NCBI RefSeq assembly: GCF_013149275.1 | Contig: NZ_JABGNA010000004.1 | Location: forward strand, 459,930 to 523,929 | Length of the DNA: 64,000 nucleotides | Source: Mucilaginibacter sp. SG564 | Lineage (GTDB): Bacteria > Bacteroidota > Bacteroidia > Sphingobacteriales > Sphingobacteriaceae | Reading direction: 5' to 3' | In this document: positions 44,649 to 53,507 of the stretch, one piece after another | Layout of the letters: each line of letters opens with the position of its first letter | How positions within the stretch are numbered: position 1 is the stretch's first letter | Notes under the pieces: generated by a model | Databases searched by the model: none | Seen by the model: only the letters and a program-made list of their open reading frames with translations | What the model was told of the DNA's origin: nothing | Translations under genes and position numbers: made by a program

Positions 44649-45104
44649 TCAGGGAAGCTGAAAAAGCCTGACCAATAGCGGAAATAAGCGCGGCAGCGCT
44701 GTTTCCCAAAAAGCGGTGAAGCGGTGCAGTGGAACGGAGCGGCTGGAACCGCTGGCCTGGAAATCCATTAATAGACCTTCGATAGTCCGTTCGCCGGGTT
44801 CCTCCGGGTAAACCAGGCCAATGAGCGCAAAGAGGATCGTTTCCATTAAAACAACCGGATCATCAGCATCGCATTCATCAGTGCGCCGCAAAAGGTTAAG
44901 GACATAGCGGATCAATACCAACAGATCACGGCCGTTAGCAACACGAAATATCGCTGGTTGCGCAGGGCAATCCCCGCACCGTGCGCCCAAGATCGAAACA
45001 TAATTTTTGATCACACTGTCCGGCCAGTCGCGGATCGGCCAAAGACCATGCCCTATCCGCCGCCAGGTGAGGAGGCCGGATCGCAGTTGATCGAAGACAT
45101 TCAT
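44649..45104 (-). CDS. ICE protein, unknown
   Basis: 151 residues, soluble, with CGDCPAQPAIFRVANGRDLLVLIRYVLNLLRR and a hydrophobic C-terminal end. The start overlaps the PUR-RadC stop (ATGA), so the two are translated together. Not recognised. Confidence 0.6.
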   Translation of the reverse strand: MNVFDQLRSGLLTWRRIGHGLWPIRDWPDSVIKNYVSILGARCGDCPAQPAIFRVANGRDLLVLIRYVLNLLRRTDECDADDPVVLMETILFALIGLVYPEEPGERTIEGLLMDFQASGSSRSVPLHRFTAFWETALPRLFPLLVRLFQLP

Positions 45105-45694
45105 GGACTAACCAGTTTTAAGAATTGCACCGGCTGCTCCCGCGCGGCCAGCCTGACCGCTAGCTCCATCGCCGATATGACCGATAGCGTCCGCGCGTGT
45201 CCAATGCCCCGGATCGCCATCAGGTCTTCCGCCTGTAAGGCCGCCAACCGTTTCAGATCATTACCCGCTATCCCCAATACCTTTTTCGCCAGATCTACCG
45301 CCGTCACGCCCGGCAGTCCGGCGCCAATCAACATCGCCAGCAGTTCCCCGTCACTCATGGCCTCCCTGCCCTGCGCCATCAGCTTCTCCCGCGGCCGTTC
45401 TTCCGGCACCCAGCTTTTGATACCCCTGACGTTTTCCGGCGGTGCAAACGGGCCGGCCTGGGCTTCCAGTTCCGCCCGGAAAGCCGCCGTACGGAAGACC
45501 GAATTCAGACACTGGATAAAGTTTTCGATATTACCCTGGAAAACCTGCATGATATGTGTTGTCCATTCTCCCGTCCGGTTCTCGGTGTAGGCCAGCCGTA
45601 AGTACAGCCGTTTGTTGACCGCCCGGTTCATGGAAATTTTGTAATGCCGGTCCTTATATGAGAATTTTTCTTCCGCTAAAATTTCGATATCCAT
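45101..45694 (-). CDS. PUR-like domain fused to RadC-type helix-hairpin-helix, no JAB domain
   Basis: 197 residues from the ATG at 45694, which follows AAAGGAGAAACAACG. The first half (EKFSYKDRHYKISMNRAVNKRLYLRLAYTE) resembles the PUR-alpha/DUF3276 nucleic-acid-binding fold. The second half (WVPEERPREKLMAQGREAMSDGELLAMLIGAG ... AIRGIGHARTLSVISAMELAVRLA) is the UPF0758/RadC N-terminal helix-hairpin-helix. The MPN/JAB metalloprotease half of RadC is absent: the frame ends. It is probably a DNA-binding adaptor. Confidence 0.75.
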   Translation of the reverse strand: MDIEILAEEKFSYKDRHYKISMNRAVNKRLYLRLAYTENRTGEWTTHIMQVFQGNIENFIQCLNSVFRTAAFRAELEAQAGPFAPPENVRGIKSWVPEERPREKLMAQGREAMSDGELLAMLIGAGLPGVTAVDLAKKVLGIAGNDLKRLAALQAEDLMAIRGIGHARTLSVISAMELAVRLAAREQPVQFLKLVSP

Positions 45695-45802
45695 CGTTGT
45701 TTCTCCTTTACCCAAAACTACCCACACAAAAAAAATTAGCCGGAATGCAATCATTTATAGCCGAACGGCGTTCGTTTAATAAACATTAAGTATCTGACAA
45801 TC

Positions 45803-46252
45803 ATGTTAAACCAAGAACAAAAACGTTGTCTGGACTGCGGTAAAGTGATGAGCTACGGTCGTACCGATAAGCTATACTGTGATGACATCTGCCGGGCAAG
45901 GGCCACGCGCAAGCGGCTGAAGCAGGAAACGGAAACCGGGCATGAAGATGCGCACAAAGCCGTGATCAGGGCGATCAAACGCAATTATGCTTTATTAAAA
46001 AAGGCCGTAGGTGACCGGGAACAATGGATCGTTGATTTTGAACCGCTTTACCGAAAGGGCTTTAACCGGATGTTTTATACAAGCGCCGAGCCCTCAGAGA
46101 ATAGCCTGCGCTATTATTGTTTCGAATTGGGTTGGGAAGATATTAGCGAAGGTCGTTTGCAAGTAACCGTGAACAAGCAAAAGCTGGAAGTTTTTGATCC
46201 AGATAGCTTCGGGCCGGTTAATACACCCAGCAACGAGCCCGGGGAATATTGA
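45803..46252 (+). CDS. Zinc-ribbon ICE protein
   Basis: 149 residues. Near the start CLDCGKVMSYGRTDKLYCDDICRA forms a two-pair cysteine finger (CxxC ... CxxxC), followed by a helical KRLKQETETGHEDAHKAVIRAIKRNYALL part. It is on the plus strand, opposite its neighbours, and is the only rightward gene in the tra half. Probably DNA-binding. Confidence 0.75.
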   Translation: MLNQEQKRCLDCGKVMSYGRTDKLYCDDICRARATRKRLKQETETGHEDAHKAVIRAIKRNYALLKKAVGDREQWIVDFEPLYRKGFNRMFYTSAEPSENSLRYYCFELGWEDISEGRLQVTVNKQKLEVFDPDSFGPVNTPSNEPGEY

Positions 46253-46317
46253 ATGATAAAGCCCCGCCAGTTGCCTGACAGGGCTTTCCACAAATCAAAT
46301 TAAGCGTGAATGGATAT

Positions 46318-46497
46318 TTATTTCGTCGCGTTTTTCTTTTCGGTCACATCCTTACGCATATCCGTCGCTACTACCTTGATCTGTTGCAAAACATTGCGGA
46401 AACGGGTTCCCGCGGCTTTGTTATTCTTTTCGTAGAAAGCCGCGCCTTCTTTTTCAGCGGTTTCCACCAGGGCTTTCAATTCTGCTAATTTTTCCAT
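46318..46497 (-). CDS. Histone H1-like protein
   Basis: 59 residues from the ATG at 46497, MEKLAELKALVETAEKEGAA then FYEKNNKAAGTRFRNVLQQI, ending EKKNATK. The basic alpha-helical form and the AAGTRxRxxLQ motif match the small Bacteroidota histone H1-like proteins (DUF related to Hc1). It should bind DNA. It is a single gene between traM-side genes and the zinc-ribbon gene. Confidence 0.85.
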   Translation of the reverse strand: MEKLAELKALVETAEKEGAAFYEKNNKAAGTRFRNVLQQIKVVATDMRKDVTEKKNATK

Positions 46498-46620
46498 GAT
46501 TTTAATTTGTTTTTTATGGTACAGAAGCCGTCTTTGGCGGTTTCCATACCATAAATTTAATGAATGATATATAGTTAATAGATATTTCAATAAATAAGCC
46601 GGCAAATATAAAAAAGCTAC

Positions 46621-47895
46621 CTAAATGGCCATACCTTGCTCCTGGCCTTTGGCCTGCGCCTTATCCTTGCTGACCTCCTGTTTATTTTCTTTTTCCGGCT
46701 CCTTCAGGAACTGTTCGCGTTTTTCCGGCCTGCCATCCTCGCGGAAGAAATTGAGCTGGCGGTAACGCGGCTGGATTTCCGCAAACAATTGGCGCTCCTG
46801 TCCATCTTTGATGACCGTTACCAGCGGGCGGTTACCCTGTTCAAACGACCTGACTAACGACTCCATCTTCTTTTCATCAGCCAGCTCTTTGATGTTAAAT
46901 TTCCCCAGCGTCTCTTTCAGATCAAAGCCAAAGGTCGGCACATGGTATTGCAGCATCTGGAAGTTCTGGTATCTGTCCTTCTGACTATCCATATCCAGCT
47001 TGTTCCAGGCCATATAGGGTTCGCCACCCAGCTTGATCAGGTCGTCACGGAACACCGCGCGGCCCTGGATCAGGTTGACCGCCTGCTCCGCTGTAAAGCC
47101 TTTACCGCGTTCTACGAAAAACGTCTGGCTAACCTCCGGGTTCTTATAGGTCCGGTTAAAATCCTTGTGTATATAATTTACACTGCCTTTTTCCATCCGG
47201 GCCAGTTCGGTCTTATTCCCCCAATCTTTACCCACCGCCAGTTGCGCATCGTTATGCTCCGTCTTGAAATAATTTATCGCCTCCGATGCCAGGTCAAAGG
47301 ATTTGACCACCGGTTTGCCTTCCTGTTTCTTTTCCGGATCAACCACCATATACTTTTCGCCCTCCGCCAATGGCTTGCCGTTCAGCAAGCGCACATCAAA
47401 CTTATTCAGGTAATAATTCTCGGACTGTCCTGACTGCCGGAAATACAGCAAAAGATCGACCTGTCCTTTATTGCCTTGTACCCGGTCGTGCAGGGTAAAA
47501 TCGGCCATGCCTTTTTCCATCTGCTTTTGCATGTCTTCCTGTACCTTCTTTCCAAAACCCAGTTTGGAAAGTTCCTCTTTTAAGTTCTCCAGATTGTTAT
47601 AATTCATCGCTTTTTCGTTTGTAAATGAATTTGCTTGTTTAATTTCTTCCAATAATTGTTCGACCGGCCGGAGCGTGATGCTATACCCCTGACCCGGCCC
47701 CGGGGGCTGATAGTTGGCGGCTTTCGCTTCCAGGTGCTCCCGCGCAAAGCCCAGCGTATCGAAAAACAAAAAATGCTGCGGCTGCAGTTCCACCATATCC
47801 AGCCAGGAAACAAAGACCGTATAAGTATAACCCACATCCTGTGCCTCCTCCAGCATCGCGATGATGTCGCCGGCATGACTCGTTTCCAGTTGCAT
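46621..47895 (-). CDS. DUF3945-like ICE protein
   Basis: 424 residues, soluble and highly charged. The part FNIKELADEKKMESLVRSFEQGNRPLVTVIKDGQERQLFAEIQPRYRQLNFF (about 335-390) resembles DUF3945, found on conjugative elements and often beside Toprim or topoisomerase genes. The middle (about 110-250) has further basic repeats. It starts 2 bases after traM, where traN normally stands. Confidence 0.7.
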   Translation of the reverse strand: MQLETSHAGDIIAMLEEAQDVGYTYTVFVSWLDMVELQPQHFLFFDTLGFAREHLEAKAANYQPPGPGQGYSITLRPVEQLLEEIKQANSFTNEKAMNYNNLENLKEELSKLGFGKKVQEDMQKQMEKGMADFTLHDRVQGNKGQVDLLLYFRQSGQSENYYLNKFDVRLLNGKPLAEGEKYMVVDPEKKQEGKPVVKSFDLASEAINYFKTEHNDAQLAVGKDWGNKTELARMEKGSVNYIHKDFNRTYKNPEVSQTFFVERGKGFTAEQAVNLIQGRAVFRDDLIKLGGEPYMAWNKLDMDSQKDRYQNFQMLQYHVPTFGFDLKETLGKFNIKELADEKKMESLVRSFEQGNRPLVTVIKDGQERQLFAEIQPRYRQLNFFREDGRPEKREQFLKEPEKENKQEVSKDKAQAKGQEQGMAI

Positions 47896-47897
47896 AG

Positions 47898-48956
47898 CTA
47901 AGACTTATTCCTGCGCAATAGCACCTGCTGCCCGCCATGCAATTTTACCTTGATACGCTTCGCTTTTTTGCCCAGCAGGCTTTTCGCCGCCGAGATACCC
48001 GCCGTCGCTGCCTGGGTGCCCAGCGAGTAGTCCGCCGACAGGAACTGCATATTGTCCACCGCGCCCGTCGTCCCCTGCCCTGCCGCTTCGCCGATTTCCG
48101 CCTCCGGTGCCGCGATGCCCGGCATCCCGTCCAGTGAAAACACCGTCAGGTTCACCGGCACAATGGAAGTCCCCAAACGGATATTCCGGATTTCCAGCAT
48201 GAGCCGCTGGTTCACCACCGTACAGGAACCCGCCAGCACTTGCCCTGCGCCAAACAACATACCCCCCACCCATGCACTATCCGTCAACCGCAAGCGCACC
48301 ACGCCACCCGTCAGTACCTTCTGGTTGCCATCGATCACCGCCGGTATCGCTTTAAAGGCACTATCCGGCCGAACATAAACGCCTTCTTTCTTCAACCTTT
48401 CCTGTACCAAAGCCGGGTTCTGGATCTCCCTGATCTTATCCAGCATCGTGCTCAATTGGTTCATCTGCGGGTCTGGCGCAGCCGCCTCACTTTGTTTCTC
48501 TTTCAGCAATTTTTCCAAATGGGCTAATTGCTCACTTTGACTGTTGTCGGCTGGAACACGCAAAGGCGACTTAACGGCAGGTTCAGCTGGTGTATTGATC
48601 TCCTGATTAATGGCTGCCAGCCTTTCCCTGATCTTCACCTCATTGGCCGCAGCTGAACCTGACTGAACCTTACTAAACCTCGCCGTATCCCAGCCTAAAG
48701 CAGCAAAAGCCCCCGCAGCGGAATGTGACCTCGCCGAAGCGCTGTCCTTCGCGGCCTTTTCCAGCAAGCCCAGCTTATCCTCCGCCTCCGCTTTACCCAA
48801 TTGCGCACCCGGCAAATGGGTATTCAAACCCTGGTGGCTACTCGTCCCTACCCCTCTTCCCCCGCCCAAAGCATAAAAGCCCAAAGCGGAAAACAAAAGC
48901 ACGAATACCGGCATAACCAAGAGCATCACTAATTTTCTTTTTTCTGGTGTTGTCAT
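47898..48956 (-). CDS. traM: Conjugative transposon protein TraM
   Basis: 352 residues. The membrane helix (about 8-33, KLVMLLVMPVFVLLFSALGFYALGGG) near the start, a long helical linker and the C-terminal conserved domain with GGVVRLRLTDSAWVGGMLFGAGQVLAGSC match Bacteroidota TraM, the equivalent of VirB10 in type IV secretion. The start is set by AAAGGAGGTTTTAA before the ATG. It spans the periplasm in the transfer channel. Confidence 0.9.
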   Translation of the reverse strand: MTTPEKRKLVMLLVMPVFVLLFSALGFYALGGGRGVGTSSHQGLNTHLPGAQLGKAEAEDKLGLLEKAAKDSASARSHSAAGAFAALGWDTARFSKVQSGSAAANEVKIRERLAAINQEINTPAEPAVKSPLRVPADNSQSEQLAHLEKLLKEKQSEAAAPDPQMNQLSTMLDKIREIQNPALVQERLKKEGVYVRPDSAFKAIPAVIDGNQKVLTGGVVRLRLTDSAWVGGMLFGAGQVLAGSCTVVNQRLMLEIRNIRLGTSIVPVNLTVFSLDGMPGIAAPEAEIGEAAGQGTTGAVDNMQFLSADYSLGTQAATAGISAAKSLLGKKAKRIKVKLHGGQQVLLRRNKS

Positions 48957-48982
48957 TTAAAACCTCCTTTACTAATATGTCC

Positions 48983-49204
48983 TCAATGAATAAATCCCTT
49001 CCAGATCAGCAACAGGCAGCAACCGCCGAACAGCAAAATGAACAATACTAGCGCTACGGTCCAGGATGTGCGGTTCCAGTACTGCGTATTGCGGCTTAAA
49101 AAAGCTGCTGCTTTACGCTTTTTGCGTTCAATGCCCGAACAAAACCCAACCAACCAAACCACTGGTTCGCCTCGATCTTTCTGCCATTTCTTAAACAACC
49201 TCAT
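48983..49204 (-). CDS. TraL-like small membrane protein
   Basis: 73 residues with one membrane helix near the end (about 48-70, SWTVALVLFILLFGGCCLLL). Position between traK and traM with an ATGA overlap at the traK stop fits the TraL slot of CTnDOT-type operons. The sequence itself is too short to assign firmly. Confidence 0.65.
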   Translation of the reverse strand: MRLFKKWQKDRGEPVVWLVGFCSGIERKKRKAAAFLSRNTQYWNRTSWTVALVLFILLFGGCCLLLIWKGFIH

Positions 49205-49827
49205 GGCCGGTTCCCTTTCCGCGTTTCATCCTCATTTTGCAGGATCTGCCATCCCTGGATCAGAAAGCCGTGCGGGTTATTATCCGTTTCCGTTTGCAGG
49301 TCGCTGACCTTACCCTTCGTCACCAAACGTCTTACCGCCGTACTCGTCGCCCTGACCAGCTTCTCCGTCGCGAAACAGGTAAAGCCATAAGGATAATTAT
49401 CCATATCCAGCGCGATACTATCCACCATTACCTGCTGGTTGATATTCCCCGAGACCAGGTTATTGTAATAACCCGCCTCCCGCAAGTTATCATAGGCTGT
49501 TTTCGCCGTTCCGTCCGCCAGGTACAAAGCCTTATTGATCGTCGCCGTGATCTGCTTATCATCCGGCACCAGCGTAAAAAAGTCCGTATGAAACGTCTTG
49601 ATATGATCCCTTAACTCCACCGGCAAATTCGTCTTCCGATCCGACGCGAAAGCCGGCAACACCTTCCCATTGTACAGGATATGCACCCGGTCCTGCGCCC
49701 GTTCCGCCAGCTTGAAGCAGCGGTAGTCGATAAACCCACTCAGCACCACGCAGCCGGCCAGGAACAAATAGCTGAACCGCTTAATGTGCTTAAAAGCAGT
49801 GTCTATATTTTTGAAATGTTTGAACAT
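49201..49827 (-). CDS. traK: Conjugative transposon protein TraK
   Basis: 208 residues from the ATG at 49827, placed after a GGAGGGCTT ribosome site; a longer frame runs back into traJ and is spurious. One membrane helix (about 17-40) and a strand-rich periplasmic rest with GWQILQNEDETRKGNRP at the end match TraK, the VirB8-like component. It starts 11 bases after traJ. Confidence 0.88.
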   Translation of the reverse strand: MFKHFKNIDTAFKHIKRFSYLFLAGCVVLSGFIDYRCFKLAERAQDRVHILYNGKVLPAFASDRKTNLPVELRDHIKTFHTDFFTLVPDDKQITATINKALYLADGTAKTAYDNLREAGYYNNLVSGNINQQVMVDSIALDMDNYPYGFTCFATEKLVRATSTAVRRLVTKGKVSDLQTETDNNPHGFLIQGWQILQNEDETRKGNRP

Positions 49828-49837
49828 AAGCCCTCCT

Positions 49838-51052
49838 TTATTTCCCTTCCAATTTCTTTTGCTGATAATCACTTCCCGTACCGCGGTAACCCTCCATAAA
49901 ATCTGAAGGCGCATAACGGATATTGCCGCGTGCCTGCTCCGAACGTTCGCCCAAAACCGCCGCACCGGAATACCCCGCGCTGATGGTCGTATTAACCACA
50001 CGCTGCGTAATGCGCGTTACCTGGTTCAGCAGCCCATTGCCGCCGTGCGCATGGATCACATAATTGGCCACACCCGGCACCGAGAAATAACCCACGATCC
50101 CGATACACAAAAAGATCAGGTAAGCCAAATCCGTCTGGCTGAAAAAAGTATCCCCGCTGCTTTGGATCTGCGAAATATCCAGCCTGATCATTTCCTGCTG
50201 CACCTGCCCGATGATCGAGCCGAAAATATTCGCGATCGGCAGCCATAAAAAGATATTGACATAGCGGGCGATCCATTGCGTCAGCGTATGCTGCAAACCA
50301 TCAAACACCGCGAAGCCGAACACCAGGGGCCCCAGTATGGCCAGTACGATCAGGTAGAACGTCCGGATCACCTGGATACACAGGATCGCCGCCGCGTACA
50401 GCACCTGCAATACCTCGCTCATCCATTCCTTGATATTGTTCTTAAAATTGTAAGCTTGTTTGTCCATCCAAAATTTCAGGTCATTCCCCAGGGATGAAAA
50501 AGTCCCCTCGTTCTGGTCGTTCGGATCATCAGGATGCGTGTACTTGTACCATTTGTCCCGGTCCCCACTGCCCTCATCGCCGACATACATCTGGTAAGTG
50601 GAACTGTGTTTGATCGCCTCTTCCTTTTGCTTCAGCAGCAGCGTAATGCTGTTATCCGAATGGGCTACCATCGCGTTTGTTGCTGTAATGACGGGTTGCA
50701 TCACACCATTCATCAGCGCGATGACCGCCGGGAACAGCAGTATGGCCATGCCCAGCGCGAAGGGCCGCAACAGCGGATAAAAATCAACAGGCTCGGCCCG
50801 CGCGATATGCCGCCACACCCGGGATGTGATATACCACAACGCGGCGAAACCCGCGATACCCCTGCCTGCATCGATCAAATTGCTGCAAAGCGGTATCATC
50901 TGGTCATAGACCTTATTCAATACCGGCTGCATCCCTTTCAGGCTGGAAGTCATATCCTGGGCAGAACATAAAGAGGGCAGTAACAACAACACGAAGCCCC
51001 CCAGCCCTCTAAAGGGTGAGCTATTGCCTATTTTCTTGAATTGATTATTCAT
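49838..51052 (-). CDS. traJ: Conjugative transposon protein TraJ
   Basis: 404 residues with about six membrane helices (for example WYITSRVWRHIARAEPVDFY, LLFPAVIALMNGVMQPVITAT and LIFLCIGIVGYFSVPGVANYV). The layout matches TraJ, the VirB6-like polytopic channel protein. Its signal region contains SSPFRGLGG, encoded by a CCCTCTAAAGGG word. The start overlaps the previous stop (ATGA). Confidence 0.9.
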   Translation of the reverse strand: MNNQFKKIGNSSPFRGLGGFVLLLLPSLCSAQDMTSSLKGMQPVLNKVYDQMIPLCSNLIDAGRGIAGFAALWYITSRVWRHIARAEPVDFYPLLRPFALGMAILLFPAVIALMNGVMQPVITATNAMVAHSDNSITLLLKQKEEAIKHSSTYQMYVGDEGSGDRDKWYKYTHPDDPNDQNEGTFSSLGNDLKFWMDKQAYNFKNNIKEWMSEVLQVLYAAAILCIQVIRTFYLIVLAILGPLVFGFAVFDGLQHTLTQWIARYVNIFLWLPIANIFGSIIGQVQQEMIRLDISQIQSSGDTFFSQTDLAYLIFLCIGIVGYFSVPGVANYVIHAHGGNGLLNQVTRITQRVVNTTISAGYSGAAVLGERSEQARGNIRYAPSDFMEGYRGTGSDYQQKKLEGK

Positions 51053-51714
51053 GGGTACAGGGATTTTAGGTTATTGACTTCGTTCTGTTCCCGTTGCCTT
51101 TGCAAAAGCAGGATATGCGTACGCCGGTTAAAGTCCCGCAGGAAATTCCGTTTATCATTACCGGAAGCATAGATCCGGTCGATCGCCGACAGGCGCTCAT
51201 CATCGCTCATCCGTAATTTGGAGGCGGTGATCACATTGATCAGTTCGTTGACATCGTTGAGCGCCGCGCCGGTCAGTTGCGCATACACCCGTGCCAGGTA
51301 ATCCAGTTCACCGGCATTAAAACCGCCGCTGGTCTGAAACCCGCGGAAAGCGCTTTTATATTCCGACAAGATGTCCGCCTCATCCGCGATAATATCCGCC
51401 ACCCGCGCGTATTTCGCCACTTCAGGGTTGACCTGCATCAGGCCATTCAAAAACAATGAGTGCAAATTAAAATTACCCTGCGCCATAGTTTTGACCTGTT
51501 CATAGCCCTGCGTCAGGATCGTATAACCCCGCTGCATGTCCGACAGTATCGCTTTGAACTGCGTCAGTTTTTCGATATCATACAGCAACTGCTGCATATC
51601 CTGCCCGGTAGAGATTTGCGCTTTTGCAGGCGGAAAACTGAAGGCGCACAGCAAAAAGCAGAGGCCCCCCAGCCCCCTAAAGGGGGAGCGAATAAAAAAC
51701 TTAATTAATTCCAT
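51049..51714 (-). CDS. TraI-like transfer protein 3
   Basis: 221 residues: a signal peptide, a helical body with a conserved MQRGYTILTQGYEQVKTMAQGNF, and the end INVITASKLRMSDDERLSAIDRIYA ... FLRDFNRRTHILLLQRQREQNEVNNLKSLYP. The last part is shared with the next two genes upstream. In CTnDOT-like elements the TraI slot follows traG. The ATG follows a GGAGGCTTT site. It begins SPFRGLGG, encoded by an embedded repeat. Confidence 0.75.
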   Translation of the reverse strand: MELIKFFIRSPFRGLGGLCFLLCAFSFPPAKAQISTGQDMQQLLYDIEKLTQFKAILSDMQRGYTILTQGYEQVKTMAQGNFNLHSLFLNGLMQVNPEVAKYARVADIIADEADILSEYKSAFRGFQTSGGFNAGELDYLARVYAQLTGAALNDVNELINVITASKLRMSDDERLSAIDRIYASGNDKRNFLRDFNRRTHILLLQRQREQNEVNNLKSLYP

Positions 51715-52378
51715 AAAGCCTCCTTACTATTTCTAAATCGTTTAATGAATTATGATGCTGAATGATGAACATCCGTACGGCATTACAGAATGAGGTACTG
51801 AACACCAGTTTTTCCCGGATGCGCTCATCAATACCATCCAACCGTTTGATGCGCTCATCATCGGTTAACTGTGCTTGACCATCGGTCATTACGAATTGCC
51901 ATTCAGACAGGTCTTTGTCGGTTTCCGTAAGTACCGCCGTTTTGACCCTACCGATATAACTTTTGGTATCCGCATCCGAACCCGATAAACCGTTCAGATG
52001 GTCAAATTGTCTCGGAATAAGCTCAGCAAGGGTGACAATACTATCTGCTTTCGGATCGTTTTTGATGGCCGGATTAACCGTTTTCAGGGAGTTGTAATAT
52101 GCCGAATGCAGGTCAAACTCCCCTTTTACCCCATGACCAATACCATCCCAGCCGTCTTGCGCGATCCGGTAACCTTGTTTAACAATACCACCGTATTGCT
52201 GCAGCGCGGCTATCTGCTGCTTCAGGTACCTGATCTGTGTTTTCTTTTGGCTAAACCATTCAGCGAATGTTTGCGCATGAGCGCACACCGCGCCAAGCGT
52301 GAAGAAACAGGCACCCAAACAAGTAATCCAAAAACCTTTCCGCTTTTGCCTTTCACCTTTCCCCTCATTCCAAACCAT
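51701..52378 (-). CDS. TraI-like transfer protein 2
   Basis: 225 residues with a signal peptide (ACFFTLGAVCAHAQ), coiled-coil start and the same C-terminal pattern as its neighbours (DDERIKRLDGIDERIREKLVF...FNSL-IVRRLYG). Two copies flank it, so it is the middle of a tandem set. Its start overlaps the end of the first copy by 14 bases. Confidence 0.75.
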   Translation of the reverse strand: MVWNEGKGERQKRKGFWITCLGACFFTLGAVCAHAQTFAEWFSQKKTQIRYLKQQIAALQQYGGIVKQGYRIAQDGWDGIGHGVKGEFDLHSAYYNSLKTVNPAIKNDPKADSIVTLAELIPRQFDHLNGLSGSDADTKSYIGRVKTAVLTETDKDLSEWQFVMTDGQAQLTDDERIKRLDGIDERIREKLVFSTSFCNAVRMFIIQHHNSLNDLEIVRRLYGIN

Positions 52379-53069
52379 AATATGTCTTTAAAGTGAGCAC
52401 CTCGTTTTCATCTTTGGCCCGCTGGACGCTGAGCAAAGCGTTCTGTTTATTAAAAGCTTTCAGATCGCTGCAATTCGTATCGACCCGGTCGGCCGCCTTA
52501 TCGATCAGTTCCAGGCGTTTCGCGTCGGTCATCTGCGTTTTAAAGGAATTGATGACGACCATGATCTCATCCAGGTTTTTGACACTCTCCTGCAAAATCC
52601 CGGAATGCACCTTTTGCATGTACTGCCGTTCATCCGCTGAGAAATGCGGATCCGCTTTCAATAAGCCCCAGGCGTGTTCATATTCGCTGATCAGCGCCGC
52701 CTGTTTCGTCGTCATCTCCCTGATCCGTCCATAATAGGCGATGACGGACTTTACCGTCAACAGTTCCCGGTAATAGCCGTCAAAGAGCGCTTGCTGTTTT
52801 TGTGACCAGTCGGATATTTCGTTTAGCTTCCATTTAGAAAGCTGGTTTTCCAGCGCCTTTTGCGCATTTTGCAGCCAGATCGTCTGGTTCTGCAGCCGCT
52901 GCACTTCCAGGTCAACGGCCCGGATCACCCTGCCCACCGTCGAGGATATGACCGAGCCGACCACAAACTGCGCATCAGCTCCTTCGGGCAGGGAAACCAG
53001 TATAGTAGCCGACGATAGCGGCAAAATGACCATATAGGTTTTCATGATTTTGATAATTTGTTTGAACAC
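52365..53069 (-). CDS. TraI-like transfer protein 1 (GTG start)
   Basis: 234 residues if the GTG at 53069 is used. This GTG follows AAAGGAGGCTATT and matches the position and form of the sites before the neighbouring genes, while the ATG at 53102 has none; the later ATG at 53045 is also possible. A hydrophobic lead and a heptad-rich body ending VLTLKTYYGLE match its two downstream paralogues. It is probably a periplasmic component of the mating channel. Confidence 0.7.
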   Translation of the reverse strand: MFKQIIKIMKTYMVILPLSSATILVSLPEGADAQFVVGSVISSTVGRVIRAVDLEVQRLQNQTIWLQNAQKALENQLSKWKLNEISDWSQKQQALFDGYYRELLTVKSVIAYYGRIREMTTKQAALISEYEHAWGLLKADPHFSADERQYMQKVHSGILQESVKNLDEIMVVINSFKTQMTDAKRLELIDKAADRVDTNCSDLKAFNKQNALLSVQRAKDENEVLTLKTYYGLE

Positions 53070-53126
53070 AATAGCCTCCTTTAGCGCCGCAGGATGCGAC
53101 ACTTTGGTATGTGGTGAATAATTTTG

Positions 53127-53507
53127 TTAGTTAAGTTTCCGGTAAACTGCCTGTTTCAGTATCAGTATGCCTTTATCGGGATCAAAACGAAAAACGCGGC
53201 CCGCCGTGGTTTCCCGGAGCAGGTTGCTTTGCCTGTCAAAATCCCCTTCAACCCGTTCCAGCTTGTGCATTTTCGGCAGCAGCTTGCCATCGCGGATGCG
53301 CTGATAGCCCGTATGACGGGTAATGATATAGTACTTATCCAGGGTATGGGTAAAAATCAGCGTATCATCGGCAATGGCATATATGCCTCGCGCGTGGTTC
53401 AGGTACATCCCGTCAATAAAGGATTGTGCTTCAGCGGTTCCACCTTGGCAGGCAGCCAGGAAAGACATGCCGCACAGCATGGTAAACCTGGTGATGTGTC
53501 TCCTCAT
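53127..53507 (-). CDS. Transfer-operon lipoprotein
   Basis: 126 residues with a lipoprotein signal (FLAAC, Cys about 20) and a strand-rich rest with DDTLIFTHTLDKYYIITRHTGYQRI. It overlaps the traG stop by four bases. Unrecognised, but such small lipoproteins sit in many Bacteroidota tra operons. Confidence 0.7.
   Translation of the reverse strand: MRRHITRFTMLCGMSFLAACQGGTAEAQSFIDGMYLNHARGIYAIADDTLIFTHTLDKYYIITRHTGYQRIRDGKLLPKMHKLERVEGDFDRQSNLLRETTAGRVFRFDPDKGILILKQAVYRKLN

Noticed and set aside
44443..44709. 88-residue frame on the minus strand
   Set aside because: Its composition is Arg/Pro-rich and it overlaps the other two open phases of the same region; the 151-residue gene end overlaps it. 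It is better explained by the RNA-like stretch.
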